The notes beneath the pieces were generated by a model, which was not told where the DNA came from, did no database searches, and saw nothing but the letters and a program-made list of their open reading frames with translations. DNA of 64,000 nt from Topomyia yanbarensis (lineage: Eukaryota > Arthropoda > Insecta > Diptera > Culicidae): positions 401,467,037 to 401,531,036 of the forward strand of contig NC_080672.1 in assembly GCF_030247195.1 (NCBI RefSeq), in the 5' to 3' direction. This document shows, piece after piece, positions 33,373 to 45,331 of the stretch (position 1 is its first letter; each line of letters begins with the position of its first letter). The translations under genes were made by a program, and so were the position numbers.

Positions 33373-33379
33373 TTAAGTA

Positions 33380-33668
33380 CAGTTTTGCAAGGGGCCTAAC
33401 AGAACGTGGTGGTATATCAGTAGTTGATTCCCACGAGCTTTTTTTTGCAAAATAATGGTTGGGTTAAACTGAATAGTATCTTTAAAAAGTTAGTATTGGC
33501 GCCCACTATGTGGTGAAATGTAGACCTAAAATTTTCTTGTTACTAATGTACTAAAATTCTTTCAGACTGTTCAGCTAAACTCAACCATTATTTTGCAAAA
33601 CAAAAATAAATTCGTGGGAATCGACTATCGATTCACCATCATGTGCTGCTAGGCTCCGTGCAAAACTG
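33380..33668. mobile_element. MITE with ~90-bp imperfect inverted repeats
   Basis: Left CAGTTTTGCAAGGGGCCTAA… and inverted right CAGTTTTGCACGGAGCCTAG… stay alignable for about 90 bases, through GATTCCCACGA and TGCAAAATAATGGTTG. The target duplication is unclear. The left end lies 3 bp from the right TTAA of the piggyBac element. Confidence 0.7.
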
Positions 33669-34381
33669 ACTCAGGCATCACTTCATTAATAGTTTAATAA
33701 CTTCTTCCATGGAAGTTGGATTGATTCGCTGTCATTACCAAAGTTGTAGACAACAATTTTTTTTTTCTTATTTTCAGTTTTAGTGGCACCTAGCAGCGAA
33801 AATGCAAATTAATGGACTTTCTTCTTATTTTTTACATTTTAACGACATTCAATTAGCTAGGGATTACTGGGTAGGGAAAGTTATGAAAATTAGAGCCATA
33901 GTACTCAAGTGAGAGCAAGGATGTGGAGTAAACAGATCAGAAAACTAGAAGTGGCAGGGTCATTAGAACAGGCTTAATATCGTACGGGCATCACTTTTGT
34001 CTTCTGCTGATGAGGGTCGAGCTTAGACAGCATAACTACAAATCACCCGAGTTCACCAGGATGTATCTTGGCATAGACACACTTATCCATCTTTACCGTG
34101 ACAACCGACAATTTCTTCTTACAAATTGTCGAAAAATCCCATACAAACATGTTCGATTTGGCTCAAATTTGGTGCAGATACTTCTAGCAGGACTAGACAT
34201 CAACGATTTTGATTAATTTTCTACGAAAATATAATCACGTCTTTTTTTGATATCAGTCATGTTCGAACAACTATTTCAAGACCGTTACTGTTGCTGCGTT
34301 GGAATAGCTAGAATAAAATTCATTGTGAATATTTTTGTGCGTGTCCTGTCGCCTCGTGTGCGTACAGCTTAAAACAATTTC
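33669..34381. other. No gene; repeat piece
   Basis: The phrase 'gatttggctcaaatttgg.gcaga.actcctag' (about 34157-34190, plus strand) occurs inverted at about 32355-32395. It is a dispersed repeat of unknown type. No coding signal. Confidence 0.35.
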
Positions 34382-34389
34382 ATAACAAT

Positions 34390-34876
34390 CAGGCATTGTA
34401 ATTCTCTCTCACTCACGCGAGAAGAAGCTTATCCAATGTCCAACTTTTCCGAGATAAGATGAGTCGCAAAATTCTCCGTCTCCACAAATAGCGTGAGAAT
34501 GATTTTCCGGATAAAATTTATTTGACTTTTTCCTTCTCACTGGAGAAGGTGATAAAATTTTTATTTCGTGGAAATCAATAAAATCTTCAAAAAATACACT
34601 TAATTACAAAGAAAAGCGGCAAAGAAATATGATAGACTAGTTTTTTCGTGTTTTGGAATAACGACAGGAAAGCAGCGAGCGAAAAAAAGATACCGTGATA
34701 AACTCATTCACTCATTCTCCGGCTGTTTTATTTATTCGGAGAAATAACACGTTGTATTTATCCGGAGAAGGTATGTGAATGCCAATAACTTTTCGTGTGA
34801 AAATGTGAGTTTTTATTGTCGTAGTAGCAAACTATCCGGGCGCATTTACTCATATGAGCGATAAATGCAATGCCTG
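34390..34876. mobile_element. hAT-type MITE, CAGGCATTG ends
   Basis: CAGGCATTG at both ends (inverted) is flanked by a perfect 8-bp duplication ATAACAAT (34382-34389, 34877-34884). The inner termini stay loosely similar (TAATTCTCTC versus CATTTATCGCTC). 487 bp, non-coding. Internal 'ttctccgg/ccggagaa' motifs recur. Confidence 0.85.
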
Positions 34877-34884
34877 ATAACAAT

Positions 34885-36660
34885 ATTTCTTTTTTCTATT
34901 GCACTAACGACGCTAAATTTCTAAAAGACTCCACATCTCATTTTTTGTTTAACTTGAATGCGTCTTCAGCTTAGTAAATGTAGCAGATGTAGATTACCGG
35001 AACGGATCAATGTCCAATCGACCTGTCAAATACATTCAAATCGAGGAAAATCTCTTCGAACCATTTTGGAACGAGGGATGTCAAATTTTTAAACAAGAGA
35101 TTCAGCGTCTTGGCAGAAGGCTATCAATTAATCGATCAACTGGATTATCCAAAAAGTTTACAATCGATTAAAAAATGTTCGATTATTCCAATGAACAATC
35201 GATTAGTTTCGTTAATTGATCAAAAAAATACATCACTCTTGGCGACTGAAGACACACAAAAACGAAATCTGTGCCCATTTAATGAAAATCTCAGAACTCC
35301 AGCCCAAAAAATCTGCAAGCGATCTGAAGCGACCTTGAGCGTCTATTTCGGTCCCACCGCACGATTTCCCATTCTAATAATCTCCATCGTCACGCTTCGG
35401 GTCCGTTTCGTACAAAAACACTCCCATGTCTCATTATTTGACAGTTGTCTTAAAATGCGTGCGCTCCGCTATTCCAGACCTCTACCTACTATGTACACAA
35501 AAAAGAACAGAATCACAACCATCTCGCGCTACTCTGCTGCTGGTAGGTAGGTACCGGTCCAAAGAGCACAAGAAAAGACGCTCGACTGGTTTCTTTGGGG
35601 CCCGGTTGTTACTGGAAGCTGACCATATTCGTCGCACTAAACAAGTTTAATTGTGCGAATTTCGGTGTGCGGTGACGGTTCTCGATCTTTTTTTTCTTTC
35701 TTATTTCTGGCGCGCGAGCTTCGCGACCCTGACACAAATATTGCGCTCCATAGTGAAAGAGGGCCATCGGGGTGCAGTCCATTGGTGATTTTTTGTTTTG
35801 CGCGTTTCTCTCGCAGTCTCGACTATAATCAGTGACGATGATGATGTCGACTGGTTTGCTTGGTGGAATCACATGAATAAAATTATGTCGAATTTCGTTG
35901 AAAAATCGGCCCGTTCGGGCATCAGCTGACTGTAACCAATTGTGTCTGTTTCATTCAAATCCAAATGCTTCCCCAAACCCCGCCAACCCAAACGTTAGGC
36001 CGATGGAGACTCTCAACACAAAACGGAGGGTGCGTGAGGCGTGACTCAACCGTCATTGCCGTAGAAGGTGGTGGCGGTGGTGGTATTTGTATAAGTTTGG
36101 TAATCCGTCTGGGGGTCTGGGCCAAATTTGCGGCCGTGTCTCGCGTTGCCGCAGACTTTTTTGTTTACGTAACACTCCGACAACGACGACGCGGCAACGT
36201 GGAGAAAAAAAATCGGCGTGTCTCCAAGCTAAGCCAAGTGGCAGCTAATATGTAATGTGAAATTTACACTTCAATTTCACTTTCGATTTCAAGGTCAAAC
36301 AGTTCGTTTTGACAATGAGTTGTCGTCGGGTCCGATGCCGTGATGTGGAGTGTTTTGTCTGCTTTGGGCGGTTGGTTTCCCCTAGTGGCATGTTTTGGCT
36401 GGGTTTCAGTTAGTTATGGCTAATTTTGAGCGATTGATTTGTGACTTTGAAACCCGTCGATCAGCAGACAGAAAATTTGCGGCAGCTATTGCCTGACAAG
36501 CGCAAAATATTGGAGAATTTATTTTTAGAAAGTATGGGTGTTGATGTGATAAATTAAACGATTTGGGATGATCAATAAAATTATAGCATGTGAACGAAAT
36601 TTTTGAGACAATAAATTTTTTTCTTTCTATCAAAATAAATTGCGGATTACGTGGGTAGTA
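34885..36660. other. No gene; unique sequence with GC-richer part
   Basis: Non-repetitive, GC-richer at about 35330-36400. The longest frame (35110-35550) starts with TTG and shows no domain. GGTGGTGG-rich phrases at 36066-36090. It could be host non-coding or regulatory DNA. Confidence 0.35.
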
Positions 36661-37309
36661 CCACCCATTTGAAAATAATAGAGGGGGTAATTACGCACTC
36701 GAAATTTTGGAACAAACTAAAACGTGAGATTAGCCACGTATGTGTCTCGCGCACACAATACGTCTGAAATTCGCGATGCGCAACAATTTCATTTTTTGTC
36801 GTGACTAACAACTTACCTTTCGATATAGAGGCCCATTTTTCAAAATTTCGTAAGAAAAGCCGTGTAAGCTTTGGAACGTTTATATCTTTTGTTGTACTTA
36901 ATCGAATCGATCTACTTTTTCGCCATTTTATCGAAAATGTTGTATTATATGTACGACAACAAAAATACTGTGTTTTGAAAAATCTTTCAAAAACTACTTG
37001 GAAAAGGTGACAATTTCCAGGTCGCCTCGGTCAGAGCAGTCAACATCGTACATCAAACGAACACTAAAATGATGAAAAATTTTAACTATTGGTCTGCTAC
37101 AGATTTAATTCTATTATCGTTCGTATTTAGCTGTTTCGAGTGAACGAAGCATCACTTCAAAGGGCTATACAATACAGAGAAAGAAATATTTGTAAGCTAC
37201 AAAGCTTACATTGCTGGTGGACGAATCAGTTTGTGTCGTTAAGTGCTACTAACAGATGTCATTATTCTCTTTTTCGATGGTTGAAAAGTAGCATACAGAA
37301 CAGAAAATC
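36661..37309. other. No gene recognised
   Basis: AT-rich unassigned DNA. Confidence 0.3.
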
Positions 37310-38010
37310 TGATTTTAAAATACCCAACCGTAGCTCGTTCATGGTTCCCGCTAATATCATTCACCGAGCCTCAAATCTTGAACAGAAATCATTGTGATTT
37401 CAGTCGGTTTGTGTTAATCAACCTTGTCGGATGTCCAGAGACTGTGTTTTCACACCTGGAGAGCAGGCGATTATCATGATTTTGCCGCCTCCGTGGACTG
37501 ATTTCACTAATCAGTTTGTGCAGCTTCGTGCTAGTTATCGGCGCTAATTGGATCCGGAGAACAAACAAATTCCCGTTTTCAGCGCTATCAAACCAGTCCA
37601 AACTTGAAAATCATTTTCTTCACAAACTATTATTTTCATTATTGAAAAACGATTTTGAAACAATCGACCGAAGCTCGTTCGTTATTGGTTCCCGCTAATA
37701 TCATACATCGAGCCGAAAACATAGAAAAAATGTAATTTTAGTCGAACGCTGCTCGTCAACCTTGTCGGTTGGATGGTCTCTATTCTGGAGACTGCATATC
37801 AACACACGGTAAAGAGACGAATAACGGGGTGCGGCCACATCCGTGAACTGTCTGCACTATTTAGTTTGTACAGCGCCGTGATATTAGCCGGGAACAATTT
37901 ATAACAAATATCTCCCATCCGGAGAATATTTTCTTTGGCAAACAAAATACCCCTATTCAGCGCTATTAAACCATTCAGAGGAATTCAAATTTGAAAATTT
38001 ACACCATTCA
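37310..38010. repeat. Two diverged tandem units of ~341 bp
   Basis: The phrase 'ccg.agctcgttc', then GGTTCCCGCTAATATCAT and CGAGCC starts at about 37327 and 37668. The order is then shared: CAACCTTGTCGG, 'gagactg', 'ccgtg.actg', 'gttgtgcag..cgtg', 'tccggagaa', TTCAGCGCTAT and 'aaacca..c'. Spacing is about 341 bases. A short satellite or duplicated repeat; non-coding. Confidence 0.7.
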
Positions 38011-40699
38011 TGTCAGAATTGAATTCATGAACAACAAATAAGCCTGAACAGTCAGCAGTATCCAATGATCTCCGAGTCCGAGTCACCCATCAACACCAAT
38101 GCCAATATAATATCTTTTCAGAACCACCAGAATTATATTGGAAAAAATTGAAAAGTTCTTATTCGAACGTGATTCCGTTGAATAGATTTGAATTAACAGG
38201 TCGAAGTGTAGTAACGACACTCCGGTTAGGTCACAGATATTAACCACCCATCCTTTTTTATTCATTCTAAAAATATTTATGCAATTTTATTCAGACTGAA
38301 AGATCCAGTTAGAAATATTTTTAAAGACTGGATAAACGATTTGTAATTTTTTAGCAATAACTATTATTTGATTAATAAATAAAACAAGGAAAAATACTAG
38401 TGTTACTCTCCACGACCAAAACACGACGGAGACCCGTGTCTAACTTATATTGATTGTCGCAGTCGTGACCCTCATTTATCCCCTTGAACCAAGGTTCGTT
38501 GATACCTTTGGGATTCCTAAACTTCCATTATTCCAGCGAACCATAGCTGTCATCATCTGACGTACGCTCCAGTTAGAGAGTATAGGAAGAGAGACGAGTA
38601 AACGTCTATAGTACGAAACGTCTACAGTTTGAATGAAATGCTACTGTCGCCGAAAAAGGATTCTTGATTTCGATTAATGGTTGAATCGAATACACAACGA
38701 TGGGCGTAGTCACGAAACGAAACATTATTTTACTCGTCAATCCGTCAACGAACCGGCGCCAATATCTGCAATTTTTCAGTTTTCATCAAGTTTTTCATTT
38801 GCGTTTCTAACGTTACGTATATTCGGAAATATTCGGCCGATCCAATGTTAATAAATCCCTTTAGGACTTTTCGCGTAAAATCTTGAGCACTTTCTGTCTC
38901 ACCACGGGATATAAAGAACGTGTAGCTTTTTCTAAATCAATGGGTACACTTTAATTGCAGCAAGTTCGAGTATAACGATACATCAAACGAGCTTGACCGC
39001 ACTGGTGGTGTTAGAATTCTTTCTTCTTTATTAAGGACATTTTTACTACTTGGTCATTCGGGTTGTTAGAATTCGTGTCATTTCTCCCGTATCATTTTGA
39101 AATTATTGCAAATATCATGCAGTAAGGTTATCACCGTTAAGACAGCCCCATGACATACCACGGTAGTTGAAGTCTTCTAGAGCAATCTTCAGTGCTGGCT
39201 GAAAGACTTCGGTGAGATGTATATAGAAGCAATTGCCTTTGGTTCAATCTTGAAAGTGACAACTTCAATATCTGGTACCGAGGAAAGGTTAATTCGATTG
39301 AAAGCCATGAACATCGACAAGTTTGCACCCGTGTACAAAATTTCGTGCACGCGTTCAACCTCAAACATTCTTTGCCTTTGTGTACAGGTGTGCATCGAAC
39401 ACCGAACCCAAGCGAACGATGTGCAAACTTAGGTTTAAACACCGTGTACGTACACCGTGTGCGTACACAAGAAAGGCATGCACAAAACAGAATGCGTCAA
39501 CGCTAGTGATGATGAGTGAGTGAAAGAGAAAACTAGTGTCAAGATCCTGTGTGTACGAACACCGCGTACGTACATGGGGTTCAGATGTGCAAACAAACAC
39601 GTGCACGTGTTTTGGTACGCATTAGCGCGTTCGAATTTGCACACGAAATGTGGGTATAAGATGAACACAGAACCAGAGCGAACATGGTGTTCGATGTTCA
39701 TTCGGGAGGACTGAATTGAAAGAATAGCGCATTTGAATTCCCGAAAATACTTCTCCGTAGTGGTTTCTCGGTCCTGTCGAATAATGTTACTATTGCGCGA
39801 GTTAATATTTACGTCGGAAGTTAACCAAGTTTTACACTATTAAAATGTATCACACTGCGAATTGTTTATTAAATGTTCCAAAGAATCGATTATACTTCAA
39901 ATGATCTGTGACTTCGCTCGATAAATTAGTCATCGAAGGATACGATCGCTCAAGCAGGGCCATTTAGTAGAAAACTGTTTCAAAAGTGTCTTCACTGTTA
40001 AAAGTTTTTAATATTCAGTCCACGATATCAGAGAATTTTTTTCGTCCTGCGCCAGGTTGAAGCTCTGACTGAAATATAGGGATAGTTGGTGTTTTTGATG
40101 CCCCATGTGGAAATTCCTTTTACTTGCTTCGATTTTGTAACAGCACTTCCTCAATTTGAAAACCCATTAAGGGACACCCTCGTACCTTTGCAAGTAAGCT
40201 TTGGAGAGGAAATTATTTTCTTCTTTCGAAAAAGTATAGGCCTTTAACATTTGAAGATGTTCCCTCAATGGGATCGTCAGACTTAGTGAACAAGGGAGCG
40301 TAGAAATTAGCAGTATCCAGTAGATTAACCCTCTTTAGCATTTCTTTTCGGAGCGTTCTTCAAAAGAATGCTTTAGTTTCCTCCGCGTAATTTATACGAA
40401 GGATATGCCGAGTGATCATGCGGAGTTTTCCCACAGTAGGAAGACTTATCGGCATCCCTATTTCAAGAATCATTTTAATGATGCTCCCCACATATTCCAA
40501 ACCGTGCCTTATTTCTACAATTTGTAGCTGTATGTTCCAGTTGTTTGCAGCGGTGGTAGTTCATGCCCCGCGGCACAAAAAGATGAATAGCTGGACGAAG
40601 TCAATTCGAAAGAACAAAGTTTGGAAGAGAAGATTCGGTGAAAGGCCCGAAAAGGCCTCATGGAAAATAAGTAGTTTTTTTTATACTCCTCGATTTTTG
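38011..40699. other. No gene; partly GT/ACAC-rich unassigned DNA
   Basis: At 39300-39700, CpG-containing phrases such as CACCGTGTACGTACACCGTG recur with inverted versions, suggesting a worn inverted-repeat element without clear ends. Overlapping short frames there lie on both strands and show no domain. Confidence 0.3.
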
Positions 40700-40850
40700 C
40701 TGAATGCAATTGCGAGAAGTTCTTGAAAGCAGCCAACCCCATACTTCAGCGAATCTTCGCAATAAAGGCACATGTCAGAGACTACACCATCAATTTCTAC
40801 TCCCCGAGCGGGTACGTAGACAATATACTTCTACGTAAAATGGAATATGT
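40700..40850 (+). repeat. Dispersed repeat, copy 3 of 3
   Basis: Contains TGAATGCAATTGC, CAGAGACTACACCATCAATT and GGGTACGTAGACAATA in the same order as 12783-12985. Confidence 0.4.
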
Positions 40851-41206
40851 CTTATCTTCAGTCCGGAAGTAGGTCATCCAGGGACCGATTGAATTAGATG
40901 GAAGTAGTTTGTATCGAAAAGGAGATTTAGCGGCATTGTTTTTACCATCTGGGAGAAATATTCAAATCGACCTCCATCCAGCCAGAGGAGATGAGTCATC
41001 AGAGATGCCTTCGCATTAGCCAACACTATCATGCTGGCTTCACTACCCGCGAAAAGATGGTTTTATCGAAGGAAATGGGGATCTAATGGGAAAAATAATT
41101 AACAGAGGGGAGAAATTGGTACTTAGCTGCGGAACATTTGTAGTATCAGTAATCAACAAGCACATCTTCGCTAAGCTGTCGGTCATGCATCCCGTTTACA
41201 AAAGGT

Positions 41207-41376
41207 TTTTTTTATTTTGATTATAGAGCTTTTAAATGTAGGGACATTCGCCTCTTTTCGGGTTATAAAAATCTCTTTTTGGAAAAATCTCTAACCCTAT
41301 GTGTGAAGTTGGGAATCGAACGCAGGTGAGCTGCGTACAAGGCAATCGATTTACCAACTACGCTATGTCCCTTTTC
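41207..41376 (-). repeat. tRNA-derived SINE with target duplication
   Basis: On the minus strand: A-box TAGCGTAGTTGG (41354-41365), B-box GTTCGATTCCC (41311-41321), then a body, 'gaggcgaatgtccc', 'gctctataatc' and an A-rich tail. ACAAAAGGT flanks it (41198-41206, 41377-41385). Box spacing fits a tRNA-derived pol III promoter. Probably silent now, but promoter boxes look usable. It matches the decayed copy at 31662-31800. Confidence 0.75.
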
Positions 41377-41385
41377 ACAAAAGGT

Positions 41386-43445
41386 GCTTCCACATAGCAC
41401 CCAGCTATTATCCGCGAATTTTTATTTCCAATTAAACAAGCGATGTCTTGCCTTTCGTCACTTCTGGTAGAAATCACACATTGCTAGTAATTTGAAGTGT
41501 TTGAAATGCGAATATGTGATAAATTTCTAGTAAAACATATACCTTCACCCTACGCTTATCTTACTACCAGGGCTGTACTGTGGTCTTCTGGTGCCCTTGG
41601 CGGAGTCTCAATTTTTCGCCCCTTTGGTGTTTACTTTGGCTTTCTGTTTCAGTTCGACCTTCAAACAAAAATTTGTGTACATGGAAATAACACACTTGCC
41701 CCCTATTTATGTTTGACTATCGTTCATTTCATGTAAGTTCCGGTCACAAATCGTGAACTATATATTCATGAAATCAGTTGACGCTAAAGGTTTGATGGCG
41801 ACGGAGGGAGCGCCCATTCAGAAGAGTGTATGCGAATGACATGTATGGGCAAAAGGTGACCATCGAATTTAACAACCTCAAAAGCATTAGCACTATTAGT
41901 TTCTATGCACAAATTTGAGCACAATTGGACATGTTTAAGGGGTTGCGCAAAACAGCCAAAGTGCACAAATTTTCACCCGTGAAAAAACACAAAAAGAACC
42001 TTAGAATATTTAAAAGTTGAATTCGTATTGTTGATTGTAAATAATTTAGAATCTCAAGAAAAGTCAAGGTCTACTGTCATCCTGATTTTTTTTTTTTTTG
42101 AGAATTGCCTTCCGGGAACTTTCAATATTAACTCTTCAAAAGGACTAAAGAGATTTTTGTAAACGAATTTGTTTTGCTCCTTGTTCCGCTTCAGAGTGGA
42201 ATTTTATGAAAAATACACATTAATCCACATATGTACCCTTCGCAGAAGCATTTCGAAATGTTTTCTGCGTTGAAATTATAGCGAAACTCTATTACCCCTT
42301 TTGACAAGTTAATATGAAATTTATTTTTAATGTCAAAAGTCTTAGAAATGCATGAAACGACGGATCTTGTATCTTTTCGTAAAAAATATTTTGACAAAAG
42401 TTGCCAATGTACTAAATATTTTATTTTTAAACTGCGATTTTCAAAAGAAAATTTAAAAAAATTGATTTGACACTAGATTACGACATACCATAGATTTCTA
42501 AGATAGTTGGCATACAAAAAAGTTTAAAGCTGCATTTCCAAACTCAAAACCATTTTGCATAGCAACTTTTTTCGAGGTGCCAATACTTTTGAGGTAAGCC
42601 TGGTTTAAAAATTCAGGACAATAATAAATATTGGCACTCTACAGTATATTAAGTATACTGATGTGACAATTCTAGGAGCTTTGATCTGGTTGGTGCATTA
42701 TTTATTACACACACCCATCTTTTTGCACATGCGAGTGAAACAAAGATGATTTTGTGGTATATTGCCGATTAAGTTTTTCACGTATTCTTCGTTCCAATTT
42801 CTAAGAGAATAGGTTGTATCCTGTCATAAATCGAGTGAAAATAAATGACCACATTATTCCTTTATTATCCAATTTAGGCTTGTCTTTCAAATTATAAATA
42901 ATTTCTGTCTCTTCCTTCCTATTCTTCAGTTTTCACGTTGCGTCTGGCTCTAGTCCTGTGCTTAAATTAATCCTCCTGAAATTACCCAAATGATCCTAAA
43001 ATGGATGTCGAACAAGATTCGTCATCAAACACTCCGACTTTCCATGTAAACTCACTCGGTTTGACCATATCCGATCTTCTTTCGGATCAAAGATAGTCCA
43101 CTAAGTATTCTAATATTCCGCAAGGACTGACACAGAAATATTCAGCTGTGGCAGATCTCGAAAGTTCGCCCAGATACGCTCAGAATTGTGATATTTTGTC
43201 TAAAGCAAACCGATGACGTTACTGGCGACAAGCCTTTTGTATAGAACTACCGCGTTTACATGCCCGCTCACAAAGTTGAGATCGATGGTGTAGTTATCGA
43301 TTCGAACTTGGCATGCGAACTTGGCTGAGAGACGGGAATGGTAATCCCTTCAAGCTCGTGTCGGGTGACCCTCGACGAGACTGCTTTACGTCTTCTTCGA
43401 CAAGGATCGTCTGCCTGATCGACTGTAGTAGCAATAAATTTCTCC
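41386..43445. other. No gene; repeat-like AT-rich DNA
   Basis: Includes 'aaatgcatgaaacgacgg' (about 42349), shared with about 31144, and a T run at 42089. 42900-43440 is GC-richer and has minus-strand frames without a recognised domain; an LTR-element fragment is possible but unproven. Confidence 0.3.
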
Positions 43446-43453
43446 CTTGAGAG

Positions 43454-44461
43454 TAGGGTTGGGAATACCGAGGCATTTAAAAAAAACCGGTATTTTCGGT
43501 ATTGGAAATGAAAAAACCGATAAAACCGGTAACTAGAAAGAACAATGCAGTTGTTATCACCTTGGTTTGATGCTCAATCACATCAACGAAATAATCGTTC
43601 ATCACACGTTACTTCAATATTTCTCATGTATTTCGGTAGCTTGTTTTTGCATCGTAACCTGAAAAGTGGGAATGGTGGCATGTTGTCTAACTCACTTATT
43701 GGACTACAAAGCATGCAGGTTAGCTTGATTTCGGTTTACAACTTCAAATGCTTCGACAGGTTTCAACAGAAATTTGGATTGATTCCAGCGCATCAAAGTT
43801 TTAGATTTGTTATAGGTCAGGTTTATCTAAGTCAAATTTGTCACAGACTCAAAGGTCATTTGAGCAGTCATACTTAGTATATGAAACCACTTGAGCATCA
43901 ATTCCACCTCGTCGTAAAAAACAGCGTATATTTGCTACTCCTTCCAATTTATTTTTAACGTGACCTGTTGTAATATCCACGGATGCCTTTTGAAAAAATA
44001 TTCACTTGTCTTTATTAAAACTGTAGAATTTAATAACAGAGTTCTATTAAAGTATCGAGTTCTATAAATTTTCACAGTAAAGAACAAAAATATGAATACA
44101 AATTGAAATATGTGGGAATGTGGAAATGATAGATTTTGTTTTGCAGATTTACTTATTCCAGCATAATATGATATATACTGCTTCATATAAGTGTTTTGGG
44201 TTGTTATATCGAGCTATATTCCACCGCTTAAAACGTGTCACAAAACAGGTTTACTTACTCTAAAATGAACCTTATTATTGAACATTACAAAGTGAAAAGG
44301 TTTTAAAGTCTTTCAATAGCTTTGAAGTTTTAAATAGTTCATCCTAACAAAAATACAAAAAATACCGGTTTTTCGCATTTAAAAAACCGGTATTTCGGTA
44401 TTGGATGTTTGGACGGTTTTACCGGTTTACGGTAGCAGTAAAACCGGTACTCCCAACCCTA
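43454..44461. mobile_element. hAT-type element with TAGGGTTGGGARTACCG ends
   Basis: TAGGGTTGGGAATACCG (43454) and, inverted, TAGGGTTGGGAGTACCG (44461) are flanked by CTTGAGAG (43446-43453) and CTTAAGAG (44462-44469), an 8-bp duplication with one mismatch. AACCGGTATT-type repeats crowd both subterminal regions. 1008 bp, no transposase. The open frame at 43545-43877 shows no domain. Confidence 0.8.
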
Positions 44462-44469
44462 CTTAAGAG

Positions 44470-44968
44470 GTCACTTAGACATTTGAGAAGAAACAAGGAG
44501 TTTCCAATGCTTTTAGAAACACCAAAAATCTCATGTGACATATCAACCAGAGACTTATTACAGAACTGATAAGGAATCGACAACTTTATGATATTGCGGA
44601 AATCCTCCCGGCATTCAATTTTCATGATAATTGATCTAGCTTACTCTATGATGTTTGCTACAACTTTAAAGAGATAAATTGATTTACTGCGCTTGACCAC
44701 ATATCTGTTCCCCTCGTGTTTCTATGAAACTGGGGAAACGAGCCATGTTCGCTAGTTTTTTTAAATTTGAGGTCATTGTCGGCAGGTATTTATTTTTCAA
44801 TATGACTTTCTTAAGTGGAAGCTATTCTTCTTTTGTACGAAAATAAGGCAAAGTTTGTTATTTTTTGTAGAATAATTAATAGGCGTAAGAACTTCCGGTT
44901 TTGATGGTTAAATAGGTTTATTATCCAAGATTGCGTAAAAATATCTGGTTGCAATTTAAAAGGGCCGC
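44470..44968. other. No gene recognised
   Basis: AT-rich unassigned DNA. Confidence 0.3.
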
Positions 44969-45331
44969 TTCAAAATGGTGATTTTCGTCTGCCTCTGCGT
45001 GCGATACATTATCCGTAAACTATGAGCCTGCAGGCTCTTGTAGTAAACTGAAATCGAAAATCATTATAACTTCTTAAAGGTAATAAAATTCACCTAAAAC
45101 TAGTATTAACAATTATTTATTTATAATTTTTGAATGCGGTTCAAGCGAAAAAAATGTGACAAAAAAATACTGTGCAAACAGTTCATTACCACTATGTATA
45201 AGTCGTACAGAATTTCATCACCTTTAACAAATTATATTGATTTTTGACTCAGTTTACTACAAGAGCCTGCAAGCTCGTAGTTTTTGGACCATGTTTCACG
45301 CGCATAAGAAGACTGAAATCGCCATTTTGAT
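44969..45331. mobile_element. MITE with GAGCCTGCAGGCTC arms, copy 1
   Basis: About 83-bp imperfect inverted arms (44969-45051, 45249-45331) share TCAAAATGGYGATTTY at the tips and GAGCYTGCAGGCTCTTGTAG inside. The perfect 14-bp palindrome GAGCCTGCAGGCTC sits at 45024-45037. Non-coding. A TSD was not resolved. Confidence 0.7.

Noticed and set aside
35110..35550. 146-codon plus-strand frame
   Set aside because: Begins with TTG, has no recognisable domain, no splice or promoter support, and ordinary composition for chance.
41311..41365. Functional tRNA gene
   Set aside because: A- and B-boxes are present but the acceptor and anticodon stems do not fold as a tRNA; A-rich tail, target duplication and a second copy show a SINE.
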